DNA of 64,000 nt from Bryobacter sp. (lineage in GTDB: Bacteria; Acidobacteriota; Terriglobia; Bryobacterales; Bryobacteraceae). Positions 42,695-51,586 of this stretch are shown here, in pieces. The position numbers and the translations under genes are program-made. Within the stretch, counting starts at the first letter, position 1. Every line of letters starts with the position of its first letter. The stretch covers positions 1 through 64,000 of the forward strand of contig JALHNH010000009.1 in the NCBI GenBank assembly GCA_022843625.1, given 5' to 3'. The notes beneath the pieces were generated by a model, which made no database searches, was not told the DNA's origin, and saw only the letters and a list, made by a program, of their open reading frames with translations.

Positions 42695-42758
42695 GCGGCT
42701 CGGCTGCGGGCCCTTCGAAGGCCTCAGCAAAGACGCGCTAGATTGTTTTGGGCATTGA

Positions 42759-42800
42759 GAAGAGAACAGCTCCATCAGTTGATGGAGCTGTTCTCTTTGT
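42759..42800 (+). terminator. intrinsic terminator between convergent genes
   Basis: An 18-base perfect inverted repeat (42759-42776 and 42779-42796; AAGAGAACAGCTCCATCA and its complement) is followed by TGTTATT. Its centre would open into a small loop. It lies 65 bases past the plus-strand monooxygenase-like gene and 21 bases past the purH stop on the other strand, so it probably serves the plus-strand gene and may also stop purH transcripts. Confidence 0.8.
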
Positions 42801-42816
42801 TATTGCTCGTAGATTC

Positions 42817-44349
42817 TTAATGGCGGAAGTGGCGGAAGCCGGTTAGGACCATTGCCAGCCCCAGGCGATCGGCGGCGGCGATTACTTCTTCGTCCTTGAC
42901 GCTGCCTCCGGGTTGGATGAAGGCTTTGGCTCCGTGGCTGGCGGCGGCTTCGAGGCCGTCTGGGAAGGGGAAGAAGGCGTCGCTGGCTACTACGCAATTT
43001 TCTAGCGGGAGGATTGCTTTGCTGGCTCCGAATTTGACGCTGTCGACTCGGCTCATCTGGCCGGCTCCGGCGGCTATGAGTTGGCCGTCGTTGGCATAGA
43101 CGATTGCGTTTGATTTGACGTGCTTGACTACTCGCCAGGCGAACTGGAGGGCGTTCCACTGGGCTTCTGTGGGCTGGACCTTCGTTGCTACTTTGGCTTC
43201 TTCTTTGATCAGGAACTTTCTGTCGGCGCTCTGGACCAGATAGCCTCCGGTGATGGTTTTCACTACGTGCTCGTCTAGGCCTCCGCTGGCTACTTCGAGG
43301 AGGCGGAGGTTCTTTTTGGAGGCCAGGATCGAGCGCGCCTGATTGGTGTAGCTGGGGGCGGCGATAGCTTCGATGAAGGTTTTGGCGATTTCAGTTGCGG
43401 TGTCGGCGTCGACTTCACGATTGAAGGCTAGGACTCCGCCGAAGGCGCTGATGGGATCGGCGGCGAAGGCTTTTTTGTAGGAGTCAGCTAGCGTGGCGGC
43501 GGTGGCGCAGCCGCAGGGGTTGGTGTGTTTGATGATGGCGCTGGCGGGGAGGTCGAATTCGCAGATGAGCTGCCAGGCGGCGTCGAGATCGACGAGGTTG
43601 TTGTAGCTGAGTTCTTTGCCCTGGAGTTGAGTAGCATTGGCGATGCCGGTGCTGCCGGAGGCGTAGAGGGCCGCGGCCTGGTGGGGGTTTTCGCCATAAC
43701 GCAGGGTCATCTTGAGGGGGGAGTTGATGACGAGGCGCTCGGGCATGGCGACGGGCGTTGGGATTTGTTCGAGGGTGCGGGTGATGGCGGCGTCGTAGGC
43801 GGCGGTGGTTGAGAAGGCTTTCTTCGCGAGACTCCAATGGGTGGCGGGTGAGAGGTTGGACTGGTTGGAATTGAGCTCTTCAAGGAGGGCCGGGTAGTCT
43901 GCGGCGCGGGTGACAACGGCTACGTCCTGATAGTTTTTGGCAGCGGCGCGGATCATGGTGGGGCCGCCGATGTCGATGTTTTCGATCAGCTCTTCGAGGT
44001 GGACGCCGGGCTTGGCGGCGGTTTTTTCGAATTCGTAGAGGTTCACCACGACCATGTCGATCATCGGAATGTTGTGCTCTGCGAGGGCGGCCATGTGGTC
44101 CGGCTTTGAGCGCATGGCGAGGACGCCGGCGGCTACGCGGGGATGGATGGTTTTAACGCGGCCGTCGAGCATTTCTGGAAAGCCGGTGAGGTCGCTGACG
44201 TCGGTGGCGGTGAGGCCGGCTTCGCGCAGGAGCCTGGCGGTGCCTCCGGTAGAGATGAGTTCAATTCCAAGGGCGGCGAGGCCGCGGGCGAAGTCTGCGA
44301 GTCCGGTCTTGTCGGTGACGCTTAAAAGAGCGCGCTTGATGGTAGCCAT
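42817..44349 (-). CDS. purH: bifunctional AICAR formyltransferase / IMP cyclohydrolase PurH
   Basis: Catalyses the last two steps of IMP synthesis: formylation of AICAR with 10-formyl-THF, then ring closure. 510 residues from the ATG at 44349 (GGAAGAGA upstream); the longer frame is not used. The N-terminal cyclohydrolase (MGS-like) domain begins ATIKRALLSVTDKTGLADFA, with STGGTARLL and NIDIGGPTMIRAAAKN. The C-terminal transformylase has RYGENPHQAAALY, the catalytic KHTNPCG segment and the final PGGSVKDEEVIAAAD. Single gene; divergent from the isocitrate dehydrogenase gene with 29 bases between starts. Confidence 0.97.
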   Translation of the reverse strand: MATIKRALLSVTDKTGLADFARGLAALGIELISTGGTARLLREAGLTATDVSDLTGFPEMLDGRVKTIHPRVAAGVLAMRSKPDHMAALAEHNIPMIDMVVVNLYEFEKTAAKPGVHLEELIENIDIGGPTMIRAAAKNYQDVAVVTRAADYPALLEELNSNQSNLSPATHWSLAKKAFSTTAAYDAAITRTLEQIPTPVAMPERLVINSPLKMTLRYGENPHQAAALYASGSTGIANATQLQGKELSYNNLVDLDAAWQLICEFDLPASAIIKHTNPCGCATAATLADSYKKAFAADPISAFGGVLAFNREVDADTATEIAKTFIEAIAAPSYTNQARSILASKKNLRLLEVASGGLDEHVVKTITGGYLVQSADRKFLIKEEAKVATKVQPTEAQWNALQFAWRVVKHVKSNAIVYANDGQLIAAGAGQMSRVDSVKFGASKAILPLENCVVASDAFFPFPDGLEAAASHGAKAFIQPGGSVKDEEVIAAADRLGLAMVLTGFRHFRH

Positions 44350-44378
44350 TCTCTTCCAGTATCTGTCACCCTTGAGGT

Positions 44379-45389
44379 ATGGCACATCTGGTTACGTTAA
44401 TTGCTGGTGATGGAATTGGCCCTGAAGTAGCGTTGGCGGCCGAGAGGGTGATTGCGGCGACGGGCGTCGCGATTGAATGGGAGCGGGTGGAACTGTCGGG
44501 GGACAGGATCCGCGCTACGGGGGAATCGTTGCCGGCGGATGTGGTGGCGTCGATTGAGAAGACCAAGGTGGGCTTGAAGGGGCCGGTGACGACGCCGGTG
44601 GGGGGTGGATTTCAGAGTGTGAATGTGGCGCTGCGGAAGAAGCTCGATTTGTATGCCAACGTGCGGCCGGTGAAGAGCTTGCCGGGGCTGCATACGCGCT
44701 TTGACGATGTGGCGCTGGATATGGTGATTTTCCGGGAGAATACAGAGGATTTGTATTCGGGCCTCGAGCATGAGGTGGTGCCGGATGTGATTACTTCGAT
44801 CAAGGTGATTACGCGGACGGCGTCGATACGGATTGCGCGGGCGGCGTTCCGGTTTGGGTCTCGCCATTTGCGCAAGCGGGTGACGGCGATCCATAAGGCG
44901 AATATCATGAAGCTGGCCGATGGCTTGTTTCTGCGGTGTTGCCGGGAGATTGCGGCGGATTATCCGCATCTGATTTACAACGAGCTGATTGTGGATAATG
45001 CGTCGATGCAGCTCGTGACGCGGCCCGAGCAGTTTGATATTTTGCTGATGCCGAATTTGTATGGGGATATTTTGAGCGACCTGGCAGCAGGGCTTGTGGG
45101 TGGACTGGGTGTTGCGGCAGGGGCGAATCTGGGAGACCACCATGCGGTGTTTGAGAGCGTACACGGGAGTGCGCCGGATATTGCAGGACAGGGGAAGGCG
45201 AACCCGACTGCGTTGTTGCGCAGTAGCGTGATGATGCTGGAGCATTTGAAGGAGATGGAGGCGGCAAAGCGGCTGCAGCAGGCGATTGAGTATGTGTATC
45301 GTGAGGGGGATAGCTTGACGCCGGATGTAGGCGGGACGGCTACGACGGATCAGTTTATAGAGGCGCTGGTGCGGGTCCTTAAAGCGTAG
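44379..45389 (+). CDS. isocitrate/isopropylmalate dehydrogenase family, probably NAD-dependent isocitrate dehydrogenase
   Basis: 336 residues. TLIAGDGIGPEV opens the fold. LKGPVTTPVGGGFQSVNVALRKKLDLYANVRP and IFRENTEDLYSGLEH carry the substrate-phosphate and isocitrate residues. The Lys in AIHKANIMK and the metal Asp residues in NLYGDILSDLAAG are present. The cofactor loop HGSAPDIAGQGKANPTA resembles the NAD-type isocitrate dehydrogenase group rather than the NADP enzyme. Against isopropylmalate dehydrogenase: the NTEDLYSG motif and the absence of leu genes nearby. It would convert isocitrate to 2-oxoglutarate in the TCA cycle. It converges on the TPR gene with a 16-base gap. Confidence 0.9.
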   Translation: MAHLVTLIAGDGIGPEVALAAERVIAATGVAIEWERVELSGDRIRATGESLPADVVASIEKTKVGLKGPVTTPVGGGFQSVNVALRKKLDLYANVRPVKSLPGLHTRFDDVALDMVIFRENTEDLYSGLEHEVVPDVITSIKVITRTASIRIARAAFRFGSRHLRKRVTAIHKANIMKLADGLFLRCCREIAADYPHLIYNELIVDNASMQLVTRPEQFDILLMPNLYGDILSDLAAGLVGGLGVAAGANLGDHHAVFESVHGSAPDIAGQGKANPTALLRSSVMMLEHLKEMEAAKRLQQAIEYVYREGDSLTPDVGGTATTDQFIEALVRVLKA

Positions 45390-45405
45390 AGTTGAGTCTG
45401 AAGTT

Positions 45406-46455
45406 TTACTTTTTTCTCTGTTGCCGCAGGCGCTGTAAGGCTTGATTTTCGCGATCGGCCTCAGCCAGCCGGCTCATCCGGCGATAGAGTTGCGCCAATT
45501 GCAAATGCGCTGCCTCGGCCAGAGTAGAAGTGGGCTCCAACTGCACCACACGTTGGAGCGGCTTCTCGGCGCCGGCTGGATTGCCTGTGGTGGCGAGCGC
45601 TTTGCCGAGGGCCAGGAGAGTTTCCGGCATATCCGGCTGTAATCGATCGGCACGCTCCAACTCGGTTAGTGCCTCGGCGGCCTTGCCCAGATTGGCCAGC
45701 ACGAATCCCAGCTTGTAAGCCGCCATCGCTGACGCTGGTGCCAGTCGCGCCTCAGCGCGAAACTCAGTCTCTGCCCTGGCATAGTCTGCACTGGCCAGAT
45801 GCAGTTCGCCGAGCGCCAGGTGCACTCCCCGGAGATCCGGCCTCGCTGCCAGGACCGCGCGGAAAAGCTTCTCCGCCTCTTCGCGCTGGCCAGCGGCAGC
45901 GGCTGCGTCCCCCAGGATCTGCTGTGTACGCGTGGCACCTGCCGGTTGGGAGCGCAAGCGATCGACGAGACCGCGGGCCAGTTGACTGTGCGCCAGGCTG
46001 AGATAGTAGAACAAGTCAGGATCCTCCGGACGCTGCAAGAGAGCCGCTTCCAGGCGATCTACGGCATCGCGCGGCTTGCCGGATTCGAGTAGGGCGATGC
46101 CCAGCAGATCGAGCGTTTGTGACTTCTCGAGGTAAGGAATTGCTTCGGCGGCGGCACCGGTGGCCAGCAACGCGGTTCCGAGCATCTGCTGCGCTCCGGG
46201 TAGTTCGCTATTGAGTGCGAGAGCACGGCGCAAGGGCCCAACCGCATTCGGATAGTCCTTCTTCTGAACATATACGCTGCCGAGATTTACGTGTGCTGCG
46301 GCGAGGTCTGGCGCGAGTTCTGCTACTCGCCTGAACTCTCGGATGGCAGCATCGAGATCGCCCGCTGCCCGGGCCCTTAAGCCGGCGTCGACATGCTGGC
46401 GCAGTTCCGGAGAAAAGGCCTGGGCGAAAGCCAGTAGCAGCGGTAGCAGAATCAC
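45406..46455 (-). CDS. exported TPR-repeat protein
   Basis: 349 residues with a short signal peptide (MILLPLLLAFAQA). The rest is almost entirely tetratricopeptide repeats (for example GDLDAAIREFRRVAELAPDLAAAHVNLG, GKPRDAVDRLEAALLQRPEDPDLFYYL, GKAAEALTELERADRLQPDMPETLLALG), roughly eight units, ending in a basic Arg/Gln tail. It overlaps the CRTAC1 gene upstream by 4 bases and is the last gene of a TonB receptor-CRTAC1-TPR operon. A scaffold role for the other exported proteins is an inference. Confidence 0.88.
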   Translation of the reverse strand: MILLPLLLAFAQAFSPELRQHVDAGLRARAAGDLDAAIREFRRVAELAPDLAAAHVNLGSVYVQKKDYPNAVGPLRRALALNSELPGAQQMLGTALLATGAAAEAIPYLEKSQTLDLLGIALLESGKPRDAVDRLEAALLQRPEDPDLFYYLSLAHSQLARGLVDRLRSQPAGATRTQQILGDAAAAAGQREEAEKLFRAVLAARPDLRGVHLALGELHLASADYARAETEFRAEARLAPASAMAAYKLGFVLANLGKAAEALTELERADRLQPDMPETLLALGKALATTGNPAGAEKPLQRVVQLEPTSTLAEAAHLQLAQLYRRMSRLAEADRENQALQRLRQQRKK

Positions 46456-48077
46456 TCTTTTTCCTTTACTGTAGCCAGCGGGCCTGGTGCAAGTTTTTCG
46501 ATCTGCTTGCGGCCGCCTGGCCAGGTGATCTCCACGGAGGCGGGCGATCCCGCCAGATGCACTCGCCGGTCGCTGGCGGACAGGTAGCTACCGGATGTCG
46601 TCGCGTGCACCGTCTGCGTGCCTGCCCGAACCAAAGCACCCGCAGCATCACGATTGGCGCGCGTGCCCTGGAGCGTCAACGTCACACCTGGTGTTGCCGC
46701 GCGATTCAGCAGCACCAGAGGACTGCCGCCGAGCACGGAGACGACAACATCCAGCTTGCCATCGTTATTCAGGTCTCCGAAGGCCGCACCGCGGCCTGCA
46801 ACAGACGGCAGTCGTAAATCTATAGCGGCAAACTTGCCTTGCGTGTTGCGGTAGAGCCCGGGCGCCTCAAGATACCGCAGACCCGACTGGATTCGCTCTA
46901 CGTTATCCAGCACATGACTCTGTGCCACGAACAGGTCTTTCCATCCGTCGTTGTCAAAATCATGCAAGCCGACACCCCAGCCGGAACTGCGCGCAGTCGC
47001 CGCAGCGAGTCCGCTGGCGAGGCTGGCATAGGAGAAGCGGCCCTCACCTTCATTGCGGTAGAGGGCATATTTTTCAAGTGCCAGATTGGTCACAACGATG
47101 TCAGGCCGGCCGTCATTATCGTAGTCAGCAAAAGCCGCGCCCATACCGGCGTAGGTGCGGGCATCATCGGAGAGTGCGACACCGGCGTCAAAGGCACGCT
47201 CGGTGAAGGTGCCGTTGCGCTCGTTATGAAAGAGAAACTGCTCCATGCCGTCGTTGGCCACGAAGATGTCGGCAAAGCCATCGCTGTCGTAATCGCTGAC
47301 GGCGACGCCCATTCCCTTACCTATCGCGGCAGCAATGCCGGACTCTTTGCTCACATCGCGAAAGCGCCCTTGACCTTCGTTGTGAAAAAGCAGGTTCGAT
47401 ACACCAGTGAATTTATCGGGACGGCAGTAGGCGTGAAAAGGCGTGCCACAGAGAATGTTCCGCTCGATCGTCCAGTCCAGGTAGCGGGCCACGAAGAGAT
47501 CGAGCCGGCCGTCATTGTCGTAATCGAGGAAGGCCGCAGAGACGGACCAACCGCTGGCTGTTGCGTCGGCGGTGGCTGTGAACACGCCGCCATCATTGCG
47601 ATAGAGAATGTTTGCGCCATAACCGGTTAGATATAGATCGGGGTCGCCGTCGTTGTCTATGTCGCCCACGGCCGCGCCCATGCCGTAGGCGTTCGGGGTT
47701 TTCAGCAAGCCCGAGCGCGCCGTAACGTCGACGAAGGAGCCATCGGCTTGTTGCCGGTAGAGTCTGTTGGCAAAGGCCGGGTCGTTGCGGGCGAAATTCA
47801 CCGGGGAACGCGCGGGGTCGTCCAGCTTACCGCCATTGACAAGCAGAACGTCAAGCCGGCCGTCGCTGTCATAGTCGAGCAGTGCCACACCGCCGCCCAT
47901 GGTCTCAATCAAGTACTTCTGTGTCGTCGCTGAATGCCTGTGCTGAAATGGCAGCGGGACACTGCGGAAATACGAAACACTCTGCGCCGCCAGAGCGGCA
48001 GCGCAGAGCCATAATGCATGACGCAGCAGCAAGCTAAAACTGCAGCCGGAGTGCGAATTGGATAAGGCGCGGATCAT
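46452..48077 (-). CDS. CRTAC1-family protein (VCBS/FG-GAP repeats plus ASPIC/UnbV domain)
   Basis: 541 residues. A signal-like segment (LLLRHALWLCAAALAAQ) is preceded by about 17 residues, so the true start may be a little later. Multiple FG-GAP/VCBS calcium-loop repeats (DYDSDGRLD, DIDNDGDPD, DYDNDGRLD, DFDNDGWKD, DLNNDGKLD) indicate a beta-propeller, followed by an ASPIC/UnbV-type end (AAGALVRAGTQTVHATTSGSYLSASD, ITWPGGRKQIEKL). The family is extracellular and calcium binding; its molecular role in bacteria is unknown. It overlaps the TonB receptor's 3' end by 44 bases and the TPR gene by 4. A second member lies at 54558-56318. Confidence 0.9.
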   Translation of the reverse strand: MIRALSNSHSGCSFSLLLRHALWLCAAALAAQSVSYFRSVPLPFQHRHSATTQKYLIETMGGGVALLDYDSDGRLDVLLVNGGKLDDPARSPVNFARNDPAFANRLYRQQADGSFVDVTARSGLLKTPNAYGMGAAVGDIDNDGDPDLYLTGYGANILYRNDGGVFTATADATASGWSVSAAFLDYDNDGRLDLFVARYLDWTIERNILCGTPFHAYCRPDKFTGVSNLLFHNEGQGRFRDVSKESGIAAAIGKGMGVAVSDYDSDGFADIFVANDGMEQFLFHNERNGTFTERAFDAGVALSDDARTYAGMGAAFADYDNDGRPDIVVTNLALEKYALYRNEGEGRFSYASLASGLAAATARSSGWGVGLHDFDNDGWKDLFVAQSHVLDNVERIQSGLRYLEAPGLYRNTQGKFAAIDLRLPSVAGRGAAFGDLNNDGKLDVVVSVLGGSPLVLLNRAATPGVTLTLQGTRANRDAAGALVRAGTQTVHATTSGSYLSASDRRVHLAGSPASVEITWPGGRKQIEKLAPGPLATVKEKE

Positions 48078-51000
48078 TCAATTGTCCGCTAATCACGCCG
48101 AACTGAGGATTGCCCAACTGCGTACCCGGATAGCCGAATTGAACGCGATTGAAGAGGTTGAAAACCTCGGTTCGGAATTGCAAGCCAAAGCGCTCGTTGA
48201 TCTGGGTGTTCTTGAAGAGAGTGAAGTTGTAGTTGGCGATGCCATGAGACCGGACATCGGTGAGAGATCGCGCTGCATTGCCAAATTGGAAAGCCGGAGT
48301 TGGCGTAAAGGCCGAGGTCTCAAACCATTTGCCAAGGCGGGACTGGGCATTGCCCTCAAGATTGGCACTAACACCTGTGGAGTTTGGACGTTGCCCGCCA
48401 CCCTGCGAGTTTGTGGTGTTCACGGCCATGCTCATGCTAAGCGGATTGCCGCTCTGGAAAGTGGTGATGCCATTGACACCCCAACCTCCGACCAGCCGGT
48501 CTGCGAGGCCGCTGGCGCTGCTCATGAACTTCTTTCCCTTGCCGAAGGGCAGGTCGTAAATGAAGCTCATTACGGCGCGGTGCGGCACGTCGTACAACGC
48601 CACCGAACGTTCTGCGGCGAGGTTGTACCAGTTCTGCACACCCATGCCGCCACCCGGCTCAAGCCAGGCCGTGAGCGTGTCGGTATCGCTGATCAGTTTC
48701 GCCCAGGTGTAGGACACAAGCACCGAAGCACCACCTGAAAATCGCTTTTCCAACTTCATCTGTGCCGAATGATAGATCGAGTTGCGATTCATAGGTGAGA
48801 CCTGGTTGAAAGCCGTGTATTGGGGGAAGGGCCGCAGCAACTGGGCCCGCTGCACGGTTGGCTGCGCCAGCGCACCCAACTGCACCTGACCCACAAATGG
48901 ATTCGGCACCTGCTGCGTCAACGAAGCACCCTGCGAGAGGAATTCCACTGGCAGCTGATTCAGCGCCTGGTTCGGCCCCGGCAGATGTGTACCCTTGGAC
49001 CCGGCGTAAGCCAGATCGATCACCATGCCGCCGAGGAGTTCGCGCTGCACGTCGAAGTTCCACTGCTGTGTGTAGGCGCGGGGATCCGTATAGAGCGGTG
49101 CGCTAACACCCTGGCCGTAGAAGAGACGCTGGATGTTGGCACTGCGGCCTGGTGCGGAGATGATGCCGTTTGGAAATGGATTTGAAAGGCGGTCGGCCGG
49201 CGTGATGCCTCCATCGGGAGAGCCGAAGTATGGAGTCGTGTAGGCGTTGGAGATGTCGCCGTTCGGCGCAGTGCCGAAGGCCACGTCGTTCGGTAGATAG
49301 AACATGCCCCATCCGGTGCGGATGACTGTCTTGTTGTTCAATCGGTAGGCCAGGCCGAGACGAGGCGAAATCACGTTGCGCATCTCAGTGTTATTCCGGC
49401 TGGGGCTGTCCGGTGAATTGACTAGCCCGAAGCGGCCCTTGAAATTGAGGCCGCCGCGTCCGCTGAGTTCATTTTCAGCGTTGGGCAGCAGTACGATCAT
49501 CCGGTCAAAGCGTTCCGACCAGGGGCCCATCTGCTCCAGGCGGAGGCCAAAGTTCAAGGTGAGTTTCGAATTGACCTGCATCTGGTCGCCCACGTAGTAG
49601 CCGCGATAGATCATCTGGCCCGCGACGAAGCTGTTGTGAGTGAGGCCACCGCCGCTGCCATAGCCCAACAGGAACGACGCGAAGCCGTTGCCTGTGCCCG
49701 CCGCAGCAAGCGGATTTACGCTTGTGAATAATGCGTCGAAGTTGAAGGAACCCGACGGGTTGTTCTGCTGATAGTAATTGTGGGTTCCGCGGCGCCATTC
49801 GCCGCCGAACTTGATGGTGTGTTTGCCCCAGATCTTGGTCATGTTGGGGCTGAAGGAAAAGATATCGTTCCGGGCAACAATCGTGCTGCCGGTGCCGTTG
49901 GTACTGAACACGCCGTTGTAGCCGGTGACGATAGGGATCGGCTGCACACGTACCGCCACAGCAGAATTCAAGGCCGCAGGCCAACCCAACTGAGTCAGGT
50001 CATAGCCTGCTGATGCCGCTGTACGGTCGTAGTGGTAACGCGAAAAGCTAGCGCGGAGATCGAGGAAGGTAGTGGGCGTAATCGAGTAGGTGTCGCCCAG
50101 TACGGCCTGGTTTGTATTCATGTCTTCGGTGCAACGGTCCACACATGTCTTGGTGTTGTAGGGATCAATCGGCAGGTTCAGGTTGCGCCAGTAAGTGTAC
50201 CGGGCAAAGACGCGCTGCTTGTCGCTCACCGTGTGATCTACGCGGTAGTTCTGCTGGTTTTGGTCGCCGCCGACGCTTGCGTTGGCCGTGAAGTTGTTTA
50301 CCGCTGTGAATTGCGAGCCGGGCGAGTTTGCCCTTCCCCACAACGGGGTCATCGCACGCGCGGCCCGGTCAATTCGGGTGTCGGGAATGATGTTGCCCGG
50401 GAAGGGCGCCCGCGATATCGTTCCGCCGGGGCAGGCCGGGTTGCCCAGCCGGCCGCAGGTGGTTAGAGGATCATATATGGGAACCAGTGCGCCCGCACCG
50501 TTGCGGACATCGGAGAAGTTACCTACGCGCATCGGGTCAGTGGGTACCGAAAATACATACGACGCGCCCTGACGCAAACGGAAGCCTTCGTAGGCTGCAA
50601 AGAAGAAAGTCTTGTCTTTGCGAATGGGCCCGCCGACAGTAGCACCAAACTGGTTCTGAGTAAAGGCGGGGCGTCCCACGCCCGCGCGATTGTTGAAGAA
50701 GGTATTAGCGTTCAAGCTGCGGTTGCGCAGGAACTCATAGGCGCTGCCGTGAAAGCTGTTGGTGCCGGACTTGGTGGTGAGGTTGATGACGCCGCCCGCC
50801 AGGCGGCCAAATTCAGGGCCGAGGTTGTTGGTCTGCACCTTGAACTCCTGTACGGCGTCCTGTGAGGGTACCAACATGGTGTGGTTGACGTAGTTTGAGT
50901 TGTTGGGGGCACCGTCGATGTATGAGGCACTCTGATTGGCTTGTCCGCCGCCAATCTGGAAGTTCGCCCAGGCAAAGGGATTCGCGCCAGTGGGCGTTGC

Positions 51001-51498
51001 ACTTGATTGCCCGCCGGGAACAACGCCGGGCACCAGCGACACAAGGCTGAAGACGTTGCGGCCGTTCAAAGGCATCTCCTGGACTTTGCGCGCTTCCACC
51101 ACCTGGCCGAGTGAGGCGTTCTCTGTTTGTAGCAGCGGCGTCTGATCTGTTACTTCAACCACCTGACTCACATCGCCCACCTGCATGGAGGCGGCGAGAC
51201 GAACCGCGCTCTGTACTTCCACGACTACGTTGTCGCGCACCAACCGCCGAAAACCGGCTTTCTCAATCTCTACGCGATACTGCCCGGGAGTCAAGTTGAC
51301 AAAGGTGTAGTTGCCGTCGGAATCGGTCTGGCCGACGCGGCGGTCACCAGTGCCGGCATTAATCAACGCGACCGAAGCCTGGCCAATGGCTGCCCCGGAG
51401 GGGTCGCTGACTGTACCGACGATAGAGCCGTAGAAGCTCTGCCCCCAGAAGTTACTGCATAGAAAAAGTAAAGTACAACAGAGTACGATGTTTCGCAT
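48034..51498 (-). CDS. TonB-dependent receptor, Oar-like, with carboxypeptidase regulatory-like domain
   Basis: 1154 residues. After a signal peptide (LCCTLLFLCSNFWGQ) comes a carboxypeptidase regulatory-like Ig domain (about 22-105; IVGTVSDPSGAAIGQASVAL, YTFVNLTPGQYRVEIEKAGFRR). The plug follows (VVEARKVQEMPLNGRNVFSLVSLVPGV, EFKVQTNNLGPEFGRLAGGV, LTTKSGTNSFHGSAYEFLRN), then a long beta-barrel ending in an aromatic residue (IQFALRLQF), as outer-membrane proteins do. It probably takes up large or polymeric substrates using TonB energy. First gene of the receptor-CRTAC1-TPR operon. The promoter would lie in the 88-base gap to the plus-strand cytochrome gene. Confidence 0.93.
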   Translation of the reverse strand: MRNIVLCCTLLFLCSNFWGQSFYGSIVGTVSDPSGAAIGQASVALINAGTGDRRVGQTDSDGNYTFVNLTPGQYRVEIEKAGFRRLVRDNVVVEVQSAVRLAASMQVGDVSQVVEVTDQTPLLQTENASLGQVVEARKVQEMPLNGRNVFSLVSLVPGVVPGGQSSATPTGANPFAWANFQIGGGQANQSASYIDGAPNNSNYVNHTMLVPSQDAVQEFKVQTNNLGPEFGRLAGGVINLTTKSGTNSFHGSAYEFLRNRSLNANTFFNNRAGVGRPAFTQNQFGATVGGPIRKDKTFFFAAYEGFRLRQGASYVFSVPTDPMRVGNFSDVRNGAGALVPIYDPLTTCGRLGNPACPGGTISRAPFPGNIIPDTRIDRAARAMTPLWGRANSPGSQFTAVNNFTANASVGGDQNQQNYRVDHTVSDKQRVFARYTYWRNLNLPIDPYNTKTCVDRCTEDMNTNQAVLGDTYSITPTTFLDLRASFSRYHYDRTAASAGYDLTQLGWPAALNSAVAVRVQPIPIVTGYNGVFSTNGTGSTIVARNDIFSFSPNMTKIWGKHTIKFGGEWRRGTHNYYQQNNPSGSFNFDALFTSVNPLAAAGTGNGFASFLLGYGSGGGLTHNSFVAGQMIYRGYYVGDQMQVNSKLTLNFGLRLEQMGPWSERFDRMIVLLPNAENELSGRGGLNFKGRFGLVNSPDSPSRNNTEMRNVISPRLGLAYRLNNKTVIRTGWGMFYLPNDVAFGTAPNGDISNAYTTPYFGSPDGGITPADRLSNPFPNGIISAPGRSANIQRLFYGQGVSAPLYTDPRAYTQQWNFDVQRELLGGMVIDLAYAGSKGTHLPGPNQALNQLPVEFLSQGASLTQQVPNPFVGQVQLGALAQPTVQRAQLLRPFPQYTAFNQVSPMNRNSIYHSAQMKLEKRFSGGASVLVSYTWAKLISDTDTLTAWLEPGGGMGVQNWYNLAAERSVALYDVPHRAVMSFIYDLPFGKGKKFMSSASGLADRLVGGWGVNGITTFQSGNPLSMSMAVNTTNSQGGGQRPNSTGVSANLEGNAQSRLGKWFETSAFTPTPAFQFGNAARSLTDVRSHGIANYNFTLFKNTQINERFGLQFRTEVFNLFNRVQFGYPGTQLGNPQFGVISGQLNDPRLIQFALRLQF

Positions 51499-51586
51499 GT
51501 CGCGATACTAATGCAGAATAAAAATGACTGCAAGGGGGCAGTTGCGATTTCTTTGCCGGAGAGTAAGGATATGATCGGCATTCAGC